Positions 9,154-19,174 are shown, numbered from the stretch's first letter. The stretch is 64,000 nucleotides of DNA from Acidimicrobiaceae bacterium (GCA_003164095.1 PLRX01000111.1:1-64000), one strand, 5' to 3'. Notes: generated by a model not told the origin, from the sequence alone. Numbers and translations are program-made.

Positions 9154-9735
9154 GGGTGGGTCCCGCTACGTCCTCTGGGCAACGCCGGTTGGATCGTCGT
9201 CGCGTTCGTCGGCAGGCACCGTGAGTTCATGGGGAACTCGACGTCGACAGCCACGCCGACGAGGGACGGCGCCGGCGTGGCGCCGGCGTTGCCTTCGCTT
9301 CGGCGGGCACCGGCCAAGGCTGCTGGCGCCAGCGCGCGCCGGGACCTCACCTGACACCTCCGAGATCCCTGTCCACGCTCCCGATCATCCACCTCCGGGA
9401 TGACGATTCCATGACGGCAAGGACGGTTTTTCATGGGCGGCATCGCGAGCGGCCAGTCACCTGCCACGACGATGTCGTGAGCGTCCAGATCCTCGTAACT
9501 CGTCCACGTGCCATGTCACGAGTCGAAGAGGGCAGGAACGGCGGCACAGGCGAAGGCGACTGCGAACAAGGGAACCATGAGTATCCAGGTCATCTCAGCT
9601 CAAGCGGTATCGGGTCCATCGCTTGCCTCCACTGCCCAATGTAGGAAGTCGATCGAAGAGCGACAGTGGAGCTGGCGTAGAGCCAGCTGTGAATGCGCGG
9701 ACCCGGGCGCCCGCCCCGGTCCCCTCGATTGTCGT

Positions 9736-10716
9736 TCAGCCGGCGGCCAGCACTGTGACGAAGTCCCGGGTCCACCCCACCTGGTACTGGCCCGCCGGGC
9801 GGTTCTGCCCGGGGACGCCTGGCGTAAGTGACCCTCCAGGGGTGGCCGCCCATGCCAACTGGACCCATTCCGGATTGATGTCGAGCTCCATCGCGGTGAC
9901 CGCTCCGGCGCTCACGAGAGCGTCCGCCAGGTCCACGGGAAGCGCACTCATGCTGGCGGCATAGAGCAGATTTCCTGCCCCATCCTCGGCGAGCGAGCTC
10001 CTGGCCACGGCGACGCCTCCACCGAGGGTTGCGCCCCAGGAGGCGATGTCCCCGACCGCGGGACTCGGTTGGCCACCCACCACTAGTGGAGGAAGGTTCT
10101 GGCGGACGCTCGCCACCTGCTCGCCCGGTACGGGAACGCTGCTCCCCCACACGCCGATGCGGGCACTCCCTGACGTGTCGATCACCAGGCTCGCCATGCC
10201 CGTCTGCACCGGGAAGAGGACCTGGCCGTTCAGTTCGAACCCGCCGGCGCCGGCAGTACTCTCGAATCCGCCGTTGAAGGCCGCCAGCAGTACCGCCGTC
10301 TCATCCGGCCCGATCGACGGGCCCGAGTCGGCAACCACAGTGGCCGTGCCATGGGGTGGGTCGGCGCTCCCTACATGGAGACCGAAGCGCACCCTTCCGG
10401 CGCGGAACCTGAAGAGCGTCACCTGGTGTCCGGTCGATTCGGTCACCGACTGGGTGTCCACGGCAATCGCTCCACCGACCGTGGACACCGGGGTCCAACC
10501 CGGCTGCTCGGTGGTCGAGGTGGTGGTCGGGGCCACCGTCGTGGTCGGGGCCACCGTGGTCGACGACGAAGCACCCGATCCCGGGGCTCCACTGGCTGCC
10601 TGCTGGCCGGAGGCGCAGCCGGCGAGCCCGAGGCCCGCGGCGGCTGCCACGACCGCGACCGCTCGGGTGCGTCCGAGCCTCTTCCGGACGGTCCGGAGTA
10701 CCGCAGGCGGCTGCAC
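9736..10716 (-). CDS. Lipoprotein, phosphodiester-glycosidase (NAGPA-like) family
   Basis: Lipobox LAGC; AAFNGGFE, ASVRQNLPPLVVGGQP, SWGATLGGG, AMELDINPEWVQ, TRDFVTV motifs shared with the neighbouring paralogue. Confidence 0.75.
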   Translation of the reverse strand: MQPPAVLRTVRKRLGRTRAVAVVAAAAGLGLAGCASGQQAASGAPGSGASSSTTVAPTTTVAPTTTSTTEQPGWTPVSTVGGAIAVDTQSVTESTGHQVTLFRFRAGRVRFGLHVGSADPPHGTATVVADSGPSIGPDETAVLLAAFNGGFESTAGAGGFELNGQVLFPVQTGMASLVIDTSGSARIGVWGSSVPVPGEQVASVRQNLPPLVVGGQPSPAVGDIASWGATLGGGVAVARSSLAEDGAGNLLYAASMSALPVDLADALVSAGAVTAMELDINPEWVQLAWAATPGGSLTPGVPGQNRPAGQYQVGWTRDFVTVLAAG

Positions 10717-10993
10717 GGATGTCGAGCATATGGGCCACCGGGGTCACCGGAGTGTCACTTCGTTCGCCTTCGCACGTTGTTCCGTATCGTCATCTCGCCG
10801 TCAGGGTGGATCCGTACCATCGAACTGTGGAACACAGATCCGCTCCATGTACGCGCTCCGACACCGGACCGCCCGGGCCGGACGAGTCGTGTCCGACACG
10901 TAGCGCATCCGAACATTCCGGACTCGTCCCCGACGGCGATCCGACGGGAGGCACCGGCCCACCCGGCCGCCATCCGATGGGCTCGTCCCGACG

Positions 10994-12229
10994 ATGACGA
11001 CCCGGACGTTCACCGAATGGGAGCGCACGGATGACGAGCGGCCGCTCCGCCACGGATCGCGCCGGTCGATTGTTCCCGGCAAGCGCGTCTACCGCCGGCG
11101 CCGGCTCGTTGCGCTACTCACGCTCGGGCTTGCCGGCTTGCTGCTCTGGCTCGCCGTCTCCCTCGGCGGCGCCCTGACGGATCCGGGACTGGGCTCGTCA
11201 CTGAGCTCCCGCTTCGCTGAGTGGGCGCGGGAGCATGGGGGCACCGGCGTGGTCAACTGGGTCGAGGGCGAGTGGTACAGCCACCACCCACCGCCCGTAG
11301 GTGGCACGCCCCCCGAAGGATCGATCCGCAAGCCCGCGGCCCTCCCTTATTCCGCTGCCGCTGGTCCCGCTCATCTGTCGCCGCCGGCAGCAATGGTTCC
11401 CTTCGCCAGCCCGGCGATCACCGGCGAGGGGCAGTGGTCACCGGTCGGGCGCCGGGTGGGTGGGGTCCCGGCCGTCTACGTGACCACGCTCCGGCCGGAC
11501 CCGATCCATACCAGCTATGTCGTCGGTGTCGCATGGATGGACACCAAACTGCTGAGGGCCACGCTCTACTCGGGCAGCCAGATCCCAGGTGGCGGGCCCT
11601 ACACCGACACCGCACCGATCGCTCCGACGGCTGCTACGAGCCTCGTGGCGGCGTTCAATGCCGGGTTCCTCATGTCCAACGCCAACGGTGGCTATTACAC
11701 CGACGGACACACCGTTCTTCCGCTCCGTTCCGGTGCCGCGTCGTTCGTCGTGTACGCCAACGGCAGCTCCACCGTCGGCGAGTGGGGGCGTGACGTCACG
11801 ATGACGCCGTCCGTGGCGGCGGTGAGACAGAACCTCGATCTCCTGGTGGACAACGGCCAACCGGTCGCCGGCTTGAACGCCTCCGATACCACCCAATGGG
11901 GCGCCACCCTCGGAAACCAGGTCTACGTGTGGCGATCGGGCCTCGGTGTCACGGCGGACGGTGCTCTGGTCTACGTGGGGGGACCGGGCCTCGACATCAC
12001 CGACCTCGCCGATCTCCTGGCGAGGGCAGGGGCCGAGCGGGCGATGGAGTTGGACATCAACACCGACTGGGTGAATTTCGCGTCGTATCAACCGACGATG
12101 CCGTCGGGAGCCGCGACAGCCGCCAACGGTACCGACCTCCTACCGAACATGATCGGGACCCCTGTTCGTTACTTCGAGCCGTACTGGGCCCGCGACTTCA
12201 TCACCATGTCCTCGTCACTTGCACCGTGA
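10994..12229 (+). CDS. Membrane-anchored phosphodiester-glycosidase-like protein, paralogue of the 9736-10716 gene
   Basis: N-terminal TM (RRLVALLTLGLAGLLLWLAVSLGG); AAFNAGF, AAVRQNLDLLVDNGQP, QWGATLGN, AMELDINTDWV, ARDFITM. Confidence 0.78.
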   Translation: MTTRTFTEWERTDDERPLRHGSRRSIVPGKRVYRRRRLVALLTLGLAGLLLWLAVSLGGALTDPGLGSSLSSRFAEWAREHGGTGVVNWVEGEWYSHHPPPVGGTPPEGSIRKPAALPYSAAAGPAHLSPPAAMVPFASPAITGEGQWSPVGRRVGGVPAVYVTTLRPDPIHTSYVVGVAWMDTKLLRATLYSGSQIPGGGPYTDTAPIAPTAATSLVAAFNAGFLMSNANGGYYTDGHTVLPLRSGAASFVVYANGSSTVGEWGRDVTMTPSVAAVRQNLDLLVDNGQPVAGLNASDTTQWGATLGNQVYVWRSGLGVTADGALVYVGGPGLDITDLADLLARAGAERAMELDINTDWVNFASYQPTMPSGAATAANGTDLLPNMIGTPVRYFEPYWARDFITMSSSLAP

Positions 12230-12649
12230 CACCGCAGAGGAGCGAGGTGAAGCCATTGGCCGACACTCGGGCGAGCACGCCGATTGCGATGAGATTCGGA
12301 CCGTCGGGTGCGTCCGGAGCATCGCCAGGAGGAGGATGGTTCCCCTAACGGTCCCGATGGCCACGACGACGACCCCACCGACCAGATCGCCTTCAGGGGG
12401 AAGCACATCGTGTTCGAACTTGGATTCTGCGGGCGGATGCCGAGACGCGAGCGTCTGGACGCAGGGGCCGCCAGGTGGACCGGTCGCCGTGTGCACCGGC
12501 GGAACGGGCGCCGCGGACCGAGAACCGCGGTCGACCCGTTCCTCCGCCGGACAGCTGGAGGAACGAATCGGGCGCAATGGCCACGGAGGCCCTGATCCCT
12601 CGGTGCGCTGACCAGATTGAAGACGACGGGTTGCCTGCGGACGAACGAC

Positions 12650-13339
12650 TCAGGTGCCCGAGGGGAAGATCGTGGTGCGTATCTCCTGGATCGTCGCATC
12701 GAGATCCGCTATCACGCTCCGGATCCGGTCAGTGACCTCCGGATCATTAGAGCGGTTCATGGCGCTCGCCAGGTCCATGCTGTTGGTGGAGATCCGTAGG
12801 AGGATCCGGTCATTCAGCTCGCGACCGATGCGGGCACGCTCGGCCAGAGCCGCCTGTTGCGCCCGAGCGGCGTCCAGCTCCTGCTCGACCCGGACGCGGT
12901 CGGTGACGTCCTCCACCCGATGGATGATGTAGACGAGGCTCGCGCTCCCATCCAGCACCGGCGTGTTGACCGGGCTCCAGTAGCGGACCTCGAGCCCGCC
13001 ACCCTGGTCATCCGGGCGTCGGATGTCGTACTTCTGATCGTCCATCGTGTCGGAACGGAGGTGCTCGATCACCCGCTGGAGAGATGCGCCGAGCTTGGCG
13101 ACGCCGTCAGCGGTCGGATCGTCCGGGTTGTCGGGAAACACGTCGAACAGGTGGCGACCGACGATGTCCGCACGCTCGGTCATGGTGGCAGCCAGGTACG
13201 CGTCGCTCACGGCGGCGATCCCCAGCTGCGGGTCGAGGACGAGGAAGCAACCCGGTGCCGCCTCGAAGAGCGCCTGGAAATCGGGAGTCGGTCCCGCCGG
13301 GTGGTCACCACCCGTGTCGCCCCCGCCGCCTACGGCCAT
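12650..13339 (-). CDS. PAS-domain protein with degenerate histidine-kinase dimerisation region (no ATPase domain)
   Basis: PAS (FQALFEAAPGCFLVLDPQLGIAAVSDAYLAAT...) followed by ERARIGRELNDRILLRISTNSMDLASAM...VIADLDATIQEIRTTIF, then stop. Start set at ATG 13339; the longer ORF to 14872 is out-of-frame shadow coding. Confidence 0.8.
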   Translation of the reverse strand: MAVGGGGDTGGDHPAGPTPDFQALFEAAPGCFLVLDPQLGIAAVSDAYLAATMTERADIVGRHLFDVFPDNPDDPTADGVAKLGASLQRVIEHLRSDTMDDQKYDIRRPDDQGGGLEVRYWSPVNTPVLDGSASLVYIIHRVEDVTDRVRVEQELDAARAQQAALAERARIGRELNDRILLRISTNSMDLASAMNRSNDPEVTDRIRSVIADLDATIQEIRTTIFPSGT

Positions 13340-13449
13340 GACCGGCAATTTAGCCCTGGTGCTCCGGTCGGCGGGCCCTGCCCTTCCGCCAGGCGTCCAT
13401 CTGGCCCAGCCATGCTGCGGGGACCCGCACCACGGAGTACCGGGGTTCT

Positions 13450-14954
13450 CTACAGGGACCCGCCGAGCGGTTCGCGTGTCGGTGGTTGACCCACCGGCGT
13501 GGTCTTCGGCTCGGGGACCTGCTCGATGATGATCGGGAACGCCGCCGACCCGTGGTCGAACGTTCCGGCGATCTGGATCGGGGACACGTCGGGCGGAGTG
13601 ATCCTCTGGGTGTCCGGCTCGTCGTGCATCGACTCGAGGGATCTGCGCGCGGGTTCCGGGAGCACGTTCGTGAGCGCGAACCCGATGATGGCGGCGACGC
13701 CGGCGATCAGGAGCATGCCCCGCAGGCCGTAGTGCTTCTGCAACTGCGGCACGAGGAAGACACCGACGAACGCCCCCAGCTTGCCGATTCCGGCGGCGAT
13801 CCCGTGGCCCGTGGTCCGCATGCTGACGGGAAAGACCTCCGAGGGAAGGACGAAGGTCGTCATGTTCGGACCGAACTGGACGAAGAAGTAGCTCAGGCCG
13901 AAGATGGCGAGGAAGGGCCCGATCATCGTCGTCAGGTGGCCGAATGCAGCCAGGGCGAGGAAGGCCGCGGCCATCACGCCGAATCCGATGAATTGCAGGC
14001 GGCGGTGTCCGATCCGGTCCATGGTCAGCACGGCGAGGACGTAGCCCGGCACCGCGAAGACCACGAAGAGTCCGAGCGTCCAGAGCAGCTTTGTCTCCAG
14101 CGTCGCATGGGGTGCCACCTGCTTCAGGATGGCCGGGAGCGAGAGCGTGTTGCCGTAGTAGGCGTAGTCGAACAGGAACCAGCAGCCGGCCGTGCCGAGC
14201 ATCAGGACGAGCATGCGACGGCTCCTGAGGAACTGGCCGATCCCCATGCGTGCGGCCACAGGGGTGTGCGTGGTCGTCGCCGCGACGACGCCGCCGGAGA
14301 ATGTCGCGAGGTCCTTGGTCGCCGTGGATGCCCTGCCCTGCACCTGGGCCGCGAACCGAGGGGATTCGGGCATCTTGGACCGCAGGTAGACCACGCCGGC
14401 CGCGGGGATCGCCCCCAGACCGAGCATGACCCTCCAGGCCACGTCGTGACTCATCCCTGACGTCAGCAGGATGAGACCGACCAGCGGTCCGACGATCAGG
14501 CCGAGTGCCTGCATCGAGAACACCATCCCCACCATCCGGCCCCGGTCGCTCCGGTTGGCGTACTCGCTCATCAGGACGGCGGACACGGGATAGTCGCCCC
14601 CGATCCCGAGACCGAGGACGAACCGGGCCACCACCAGCCAGATGATGCCCGGGGCGACGGCGGAGGCCAGAGCACCCACCACCATGATGATCGAGACGCC
14701 GACGTAGACGGACTTGCGTCCGAGGACGTCGGCGATCCTGCCGAACAGGAGCACCCCGAAGAACGCACCGAGGATCGCGGACCCGGTGACCCAGCTGGCC
14801 TGCACCGTGGAGAGGTGCCACTGCGTGGCGACGATGGTCGCCACCGTGCCGATCACGAACAGGTCGTAGCATCGGTGAAGAACCCGACGCCGGAGATCAG
14901 CACGGTACGGCGGTGGAACTTGCTCCTCGGGGCCTCGTCCAGGAGGCTGCTCAC
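13450..14954 (-). pseudogene. PHS-family (phosphate:H+ symporter type) MFS transporter with apparent single-nucleotide frameshift
   Basis: ORF 13450-14856 (IGTVATIVA...GLGIGGDYPVSAVLMSEYANRSDRG) lacks the N-terminus; N-terminus LDEAPRSKFHRRTVLISGVGFFTDA lies in another frame (14853-15155). Adding one base near 14868/14869 restores GFFTDAYDLFVIGTVA. Confidence 0.8.
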
Positions 14955-15052
14955 CGTCTGAGGCCCGGCTCCGATCGCGCCGTCGTCCGGTCCCGAGTTC
15001 GTCGTGGTCGTCGCCCCGTACTCTGAACGACGAATGTGGACGGAAAGTAATT

Positions 15053-15074
15053 CCACGGCAAACGTAACGTGAAC
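15053..15074 (-). promoter_or_regulatory. Possible PHO box upstream of PHS transporter / phoU
   Basis: Minus strand reads GTTCACGTTAC-GTTTGCCGTGG: one good and one degenerate 11-nt unit resembling actinobacterial PhoP direct repeats, between divergent phosphate genes. Confidence 0.3.
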
Positions 15075-15136
15075 AACTTCCGAATTTTCACACCTGGAGA
15101 GGCAAAAGCCCATGTCGTGGGTAATCTCTCGGTGAC

Positions 15137-15760
15137 ATGACTTCGCCTGCCACAACTGTTCCCCTCATCGACCAGAAGGTCGTCCAGCTGTTCGCGCTGG
15201 TCACCGAGGCCCTGTCGCGGGCGACCCACGCTCTGCTGAGCGGTGACGCGCTCCTCGGCCAGACGGTGATCGAGGGCGACCAGGCGGTCGACACCCTCAC
15301 CTCCGACGTCGAGCTGATGATCTGGGACGAGCTCCAGGCACGGCCGGTCCAGGGGGACGATCTCCGCTACCTGGTGGGCCTCCTGCTCATCATCCCGGAG
15401 CTGGAACGGAGCGCGGACCTGGCCGAACACGTCGCGCAGCGGGCCGTGGAGCACCTGGGCTCGGCGATGAGCCCTCGGAGCCGAGGCATCGTCCAGCTGA
15501 TGACCGAGGTCGCCAGCGAGATGTGGCAGGAGGCCGCAGACGCCTTCGGTGACCGCGTCCGGGTGGCGGATCGGCTGGCCCGTGCCGATGAGGAGATGGA
15601 CATCCTCCATGGCCGCCTGACCGAGGAGGTCGGCGCGGAGGAGATGCCGATGTCGATCGCCGCCCAGGTCACGCTCCTCGCCAGGTTCTACGAGCGCCTC
15701 GGGGACCATGCCGTCAACCTCGCCCGCCGCATCGAGCTGCTCGCCGACTCGCGTCCCTGA
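15137..15760 (+). CDS. phoU: PhoU-family phosphate regulatory protein
   Basis: VTEALSRATHALLSGDALLGQTVIEGDQAVD, IPELERSADLAEHVAQRAVEH, LLARFYERLGDHAVNLARRIELL. Confidence 0.92.
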   Translation: MTSPATTVPLIDQKVVQLFALVTEALSRATHALLSGDALLGQTVIEGDQAVDTLTSDVELMIWDELQARPVQGDDLRYLVGLLLIIPELERSADLAEHVAQRAVEHLGSAMSPRSRGIVQLMTEVASEMWQEAADAFGDRVRVADRLARADEEMDILHGRLTEEVGAEEMPMSIAAQVTLLARFYERLGDHAVNLARRIELLADSRP

Positions 15761-15912
15761 CCACGGGGCCCGCCATCCGCGCATCGACGGACGGCGACGG
15801 GTCGAGGACGGTGCCGCTCCAGGGGCCGCCGGGTCCACACGTCGCACCGATTTCACCCGCGCTAACGTCATCGGATGCTTCGGGATCTGCAGGAGAGAGC
15901 GACGAGGAACCG

Positions 15913-16899
15913 ATGACGCGATTCATCGAGAGCACCATCACCTTCCCGTACAAGCGGTCCCTCGGACCGGTCGTCGGGGCCTTCATGACGGCCCTCACCG
16001 AGAAGCAGATCCTGGGCATCCGTTGCCAGGACGCCGTTCTGGTGCCTCCGATGGAGTGGGACCCGTCGACCGGTGCCGAGCTCCCCCACGAGTTCGTGGA
16101 GGTGGGTCCGGCCGGCACGGTGGAGTCCTGGACGTGGGTGGCGGTCCAGTCGGAGCAGCACCCGCTCGACCATCCGTTCGCCTTCGCCCTCATCCGCCTG
16201 GACGGCGCCACCACGCCTCTCCTGCATGCGGTCGACGCCGGCAACCCGGAGGCCATGTCCGAGGGGATGCGGGTGGCACCCAGGTGGCGGGGTACCCGTG
16301 CGGGTCGTATCGACGACATCATCTGCTTCGTGCCCGGCGAGTCGGTGGAGACCGAGGGTGAGGACACCGGTGGCGCGGCCGAGCCGGTGACCCGGATGGA
16401 CTACCTCGCCTCGATCACCTACCGGAACCCCGTCCCCGAGGCCGCCGACAGGGCCACCGAGGCATCCCGGGAGCACCGGCTGCTGGGGCTGCGCTGTCCG
16501 GACTGTGGGCGGGTGTACGCAGGCGGGCGTGGCCTGTGCCCCGTCGACGCCATCGAGCTCGGACCGGAGTGCGAGGTGGACCTGCCTCACAAGGGCACCA
16601 TCACCAACTTCGCCATCGTCACCCCGGTGCAGTACCCGGGCCAGACCGAGACCGAGCCGTTCGTCCGGGCCTTCGTCCTGCTCGACGACACCGACGTGAT
16701 CATCCCCTACTCGGCCGTGATCGAGCTGCCCGCCGACGAGGTGCGGGTCGGCCAGCGCGTCGACGCCGTGTGGGCGTCACCCGCCGAGGAGACCGAGGAA
16801 GGTGGCGGCATGGGCGGGAGCTGGGGCTCGCTGCTCGGCTGGATCCCCAATGGCGAACCCGACCTCGACGACCCCGACCTCGTGAACAGGATCTTCTGA
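15913..16899 (+). CDS. DUF35/OB-fold acyl-CoA-associated protein with Zn-ribbon (two OB domains)
   Basis: LGLRCPDCGRVYAGGRGLCPVDAIELGPE rubredoxin-like ribbon followed by OB domain; N-terminal second OB-like half; start ATG 15913. Confidence 0.85.
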   Translation: MTRFIESTITFPYKRSLGPVVGAFMTALTEKQILGIRCQDAVLVPPMEWDPSTGAELPHEFVEVGPAGTVESWTWVAVQSEQHPLDHPFAFALIRLDGATTPLLHAVDAGNPEAMSEGMRVAPRWRGTRAGRIDDIICFVPGESVETEGEDTGGAAEPVTRMDYLASITYRNPVPEAADRATEASREHRLLGLRCPDCGRVYAGGRGLCPVDAIELGPECEVDLPHKGTITNFAIVTPVQYPGQTETEPFVRAFVLLDDTDVIIPYSAVIELPADEVRVGQRVDAVWASPAEETEEGGGMGGSWGSLLGWIPNGEPDLDDPDLVNRIF

Positions 16900-16901
16900 C
16901 C

Positions 16902-17930
16902 GTGAGCGCACCCTCGACCGACATCGCCGTCATCGGCTGGGCCCAGACCCCGATGGTCCGGCACACCGACAAGTCGGAGACCCAGCTGCTGATGGACGCC
17001 ATCACCGACGCCCTCACCCCGCTCGGGCTGCAGCGGGCCGACATCGACTTCACGTGCCTGGGCAGCTGCGACTACATCACCGGCCAGGCCTTCTCCTTCG
17101 TCTCCAACCTGGACGCGATCGGCGCCTGGCCCCCCAAGCGGGACTCCCACGTGGAGATGGACGGGGCCTGGGCCCTCTACGAGGCCTGGCTCCGCCTGCA
17201 GGAGGGCGACATCGACATCGCCGTGGTCACCGGCTCCGGGCGGTCCTCGACGGGCGACCCGGCCCTGATCTACCCCATGGAGATGGACCCGTACTTCCTG
17301 GCGCCGCTCGGCGCCGATCCGCTGACCTTCGCCGCCCTGCAGGCTCGGGCCGTGATCGCCGCCGGCATCGCCGACGAGCGCAGGATGGCCGAGGTGGCGG
17401 TCCGGGCCCGCGGCACCGGCGACGTCGAGTCGCTGCTGACCGAGGAGTTCATCCGTCAGCCGCTGCGTCGCCACGACGTGCCCCCGATCACCGACGGGGC
17501 CGCCGCCATGGTGCTGGCCACCGGCGAACGGGCCCGCCAACTCGTGGAGCGTCCCGCGTACGTCACCGGGTTCGACCACCGGACCGAGTGCCACAACCCG
17601 TCGTTCCGGGCCCTGGACGACTCACCGTCCACCCGCATCGCGGCCGAGGCCGCCGGACTGGGTGACGCCCCCGTCGAGGTGGCCGAGCTCCAGGCTGCGT
17701 TCACCCACGAGGAGCTGCTCCTCCGCAGCGTGCTCGGGCTGGGTGACGACGTGACGGTGAACGCCTCCGGTGGCGCCCTCAAGGAGAACCCCATCATGGC
17801 CACCGGGCTGTGCCGGGTCGGCTACGCCGCGGACCACATCTTCGGAGGCGGGAACCGGGCGCTCGCCCATGCGACCTCCGGACCGTGCCTACAACAGAAC
17901 CTCGTCTGCATCCTGGAGGGACGGTCGTGA
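16902..17930 (+). CDS. Thiolase-like protein (SCP2-thiolase/aldolase type)
   Basis: IAVIGWAQTPMVRHTDKSETQLLMDAI..., HVEMDGAWALYEAW, VNASGGALKENPIMATGLCRV; GTG start just after the DUF35 gene. Confidence 0.85.
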   Translation: MSAPSTDIAVIGWAQTPMVRHTDKSETQLLMDAITDALTPLGLQRADIDFTCLGSCDYITGQAFSFVSNLDAIGAWPPKRDSHVEMDGAWALYEAWLRLQEGDIDIAVVTGSGRSSTGDPALIYPMEMDPYFLAPLGADPLTFAALQARAVIAAGIADERRMAEVAVRARGTGDVESLLTEEFIRQPLRRHDVPPITDGAAAMVLATGERARQLVERPAYVTGFDHRTECHNPSFRALDDSPSTRIAAEAAGLGDAPVEVAELQAAFTHEELLLRSVLGLGDDVTVNASGGALKENPIMATGLCRVGYAADHIFGGGNRALAHATSGPCLQQNLVCILEGRS

Positions 17931-19093
17931 GCACTCCACCTGTCGCTGTCGTCGGCGTCGGTCAGACCCACCACAAGTCACGTCGGCTCGACGTGTCCTT
18001 CGGCGGGCTCGTGCGCGAGGCCGTCTTCCGGGCACTCGACGACGCCCAGATGACGCTCGCCGACATCGACGCCGTGGTGCTGGGCAAGGCCCCGGACCTC
18101 TTCGAAGGTGTGATGAAGCCGGAGCTCTACCTGTCGGACGCCCTCGGGGCGGTGGGCAAGCCCATGTTCCGGGTCCACACGGCCGGCTCGGTTGGAGGCA
18201 CCACCGCCATCGTCGCCGCCTCGCACGTCCAGGCGGGCAAGCACCGGACGGTCCTGGCCGTCGCCTTCGAGAAGCAGTCCGAGGGCAACGCGCAGTTCGC
18301 GCTGGGCAGCGGCAAGGGCGCCTCGCTCGGGGCCGGTGGCGCCTTCGCCCCGTTCATCCGGGCGTACATCCAACGGAGTGGGGCGCCGGAGCATATCGGG
18401 TGGAAGGTGGCGGTCAAGGACCGCCTGAATGCGTTGAAGAACCCCTATGCCCACCTCAAGATCGAGGACATCTCGATCGAGAAGGTCAAGGCGTCGCCGA
18501 TGATGTGGGAGCCCACCCGGTTCCTCGAGTCGTGCCCGTCGTCCGACGGTGCCTGCGCCGTGGTGATCACCGACGAGGCCGGGGGCAATGCCGCGGCGGC
18601 GGAGGGCAGGCCCCCGGCATGGATCCTGGCATCCTCCTCGCGCTCCGAGCCATCGAGCTTCCCCGGCCGGGACCCGGTGCGGCCGGCCGCCGCCCTCCAG
18701 TGCGCCGCCGACGTCTACAGCGCCGCCGGGATCACCGATCCCCGCCGCCAGATCGACACCGCCGAGCTGTACGTCCCCTTCTCATGGCTCGAGCCCATCT
18801 GGCTCGAGGCCTTCGGCCTGGCCGAGGAAGGAGAGGGGTGGAAGATGGTCGACGACGGCACCACCGAGCTCGGGGGCTCACTGCCCGTCAACGCATCGGG
18901 CGGCGTCCTCTCGAGCAACCCCATCGGGGCCTCGGGCCTCCTGCGGTTCGCCGAGGCGGCCAACCAGGTCCGCGGTGCGGCAGGCGAGCACCAGGTGGAC
19001 GGGGCCAAGGTCGCCATCGGCATGGCCTACGGGGCGAACAACCAGTACTTCAGCACCTGGGCCGTCGGGAGCTCGCTGCACCCGTTCGACTAG
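17927..19093 (+). CDS. Thiolase-like protein (SCP2-thiolase/aldolase type)
   Basis: VAVVGVGQTHHKSRRLDVSFGGLVREAVFRALDDA..., RVHTAGSVGGTTAI, VNASGGVLSSNPIGASGLLRFAEAANQV; start overlaps upstream stop. Confidence 0.88.
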   Translation: MSTPPVAVVGVGQTHHKSRRLDVSFGGLVREAVFRALDDAQMTLADIDAVVLGKAPDLFEGVMKPELYLSDALGAVGKPMFRVHTAGSVGGTTAIVAASHVQAGKHRTVLAVAFEKQSEGNAQFALGSGKGASLGAGGAFAPFIRAYIQRSGAPEHIGWKVAVKDRLNALKNPYAHLKIEDISIEKVKASPMMWEPTRFLESCPSSDGACAVVITDEAGGNAAAAEGRPPAWILASSSRSEPSSFPGRDPVRPAAALQCAADVYSAAGITDPRRQIDTAELYVPFSWLEPIWLEAFGLAEEGEGWKMVDDGTTELGGSLPVNASGGVLSSNPIGASGLLRFAEAANQVRGAAGEHQVDGAKVAIGMAYGANNQYFSTWAVGSSLHPFD

Positions 19094-19174
19094 TCAGGTC
19101 GGTTGCGCGAGGGTGCGCGACCCGTCCGTACGGTCGGCGTCGGGCAGTCGGTGGCACGAGCAGGAGACAGCGCG

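Noticed and set aside
12230-12649. Short ORFs on both strands in the 420-bp gap after the second NAGPA-like gene
   Set aside because: Multiple overlapping weak ORFs of arginine-rich composition; none has recognisable family features.
13340-14872. N-terminal ~510 aa of ORF 12650..14872 (MLRPVRDRHGGDHRRHAVAP...)
   Set aside because: Arg/Pro/Gly-rich shadow frame of the MFS gene on the same strand; the real PAS protein starts at ATG 13339.
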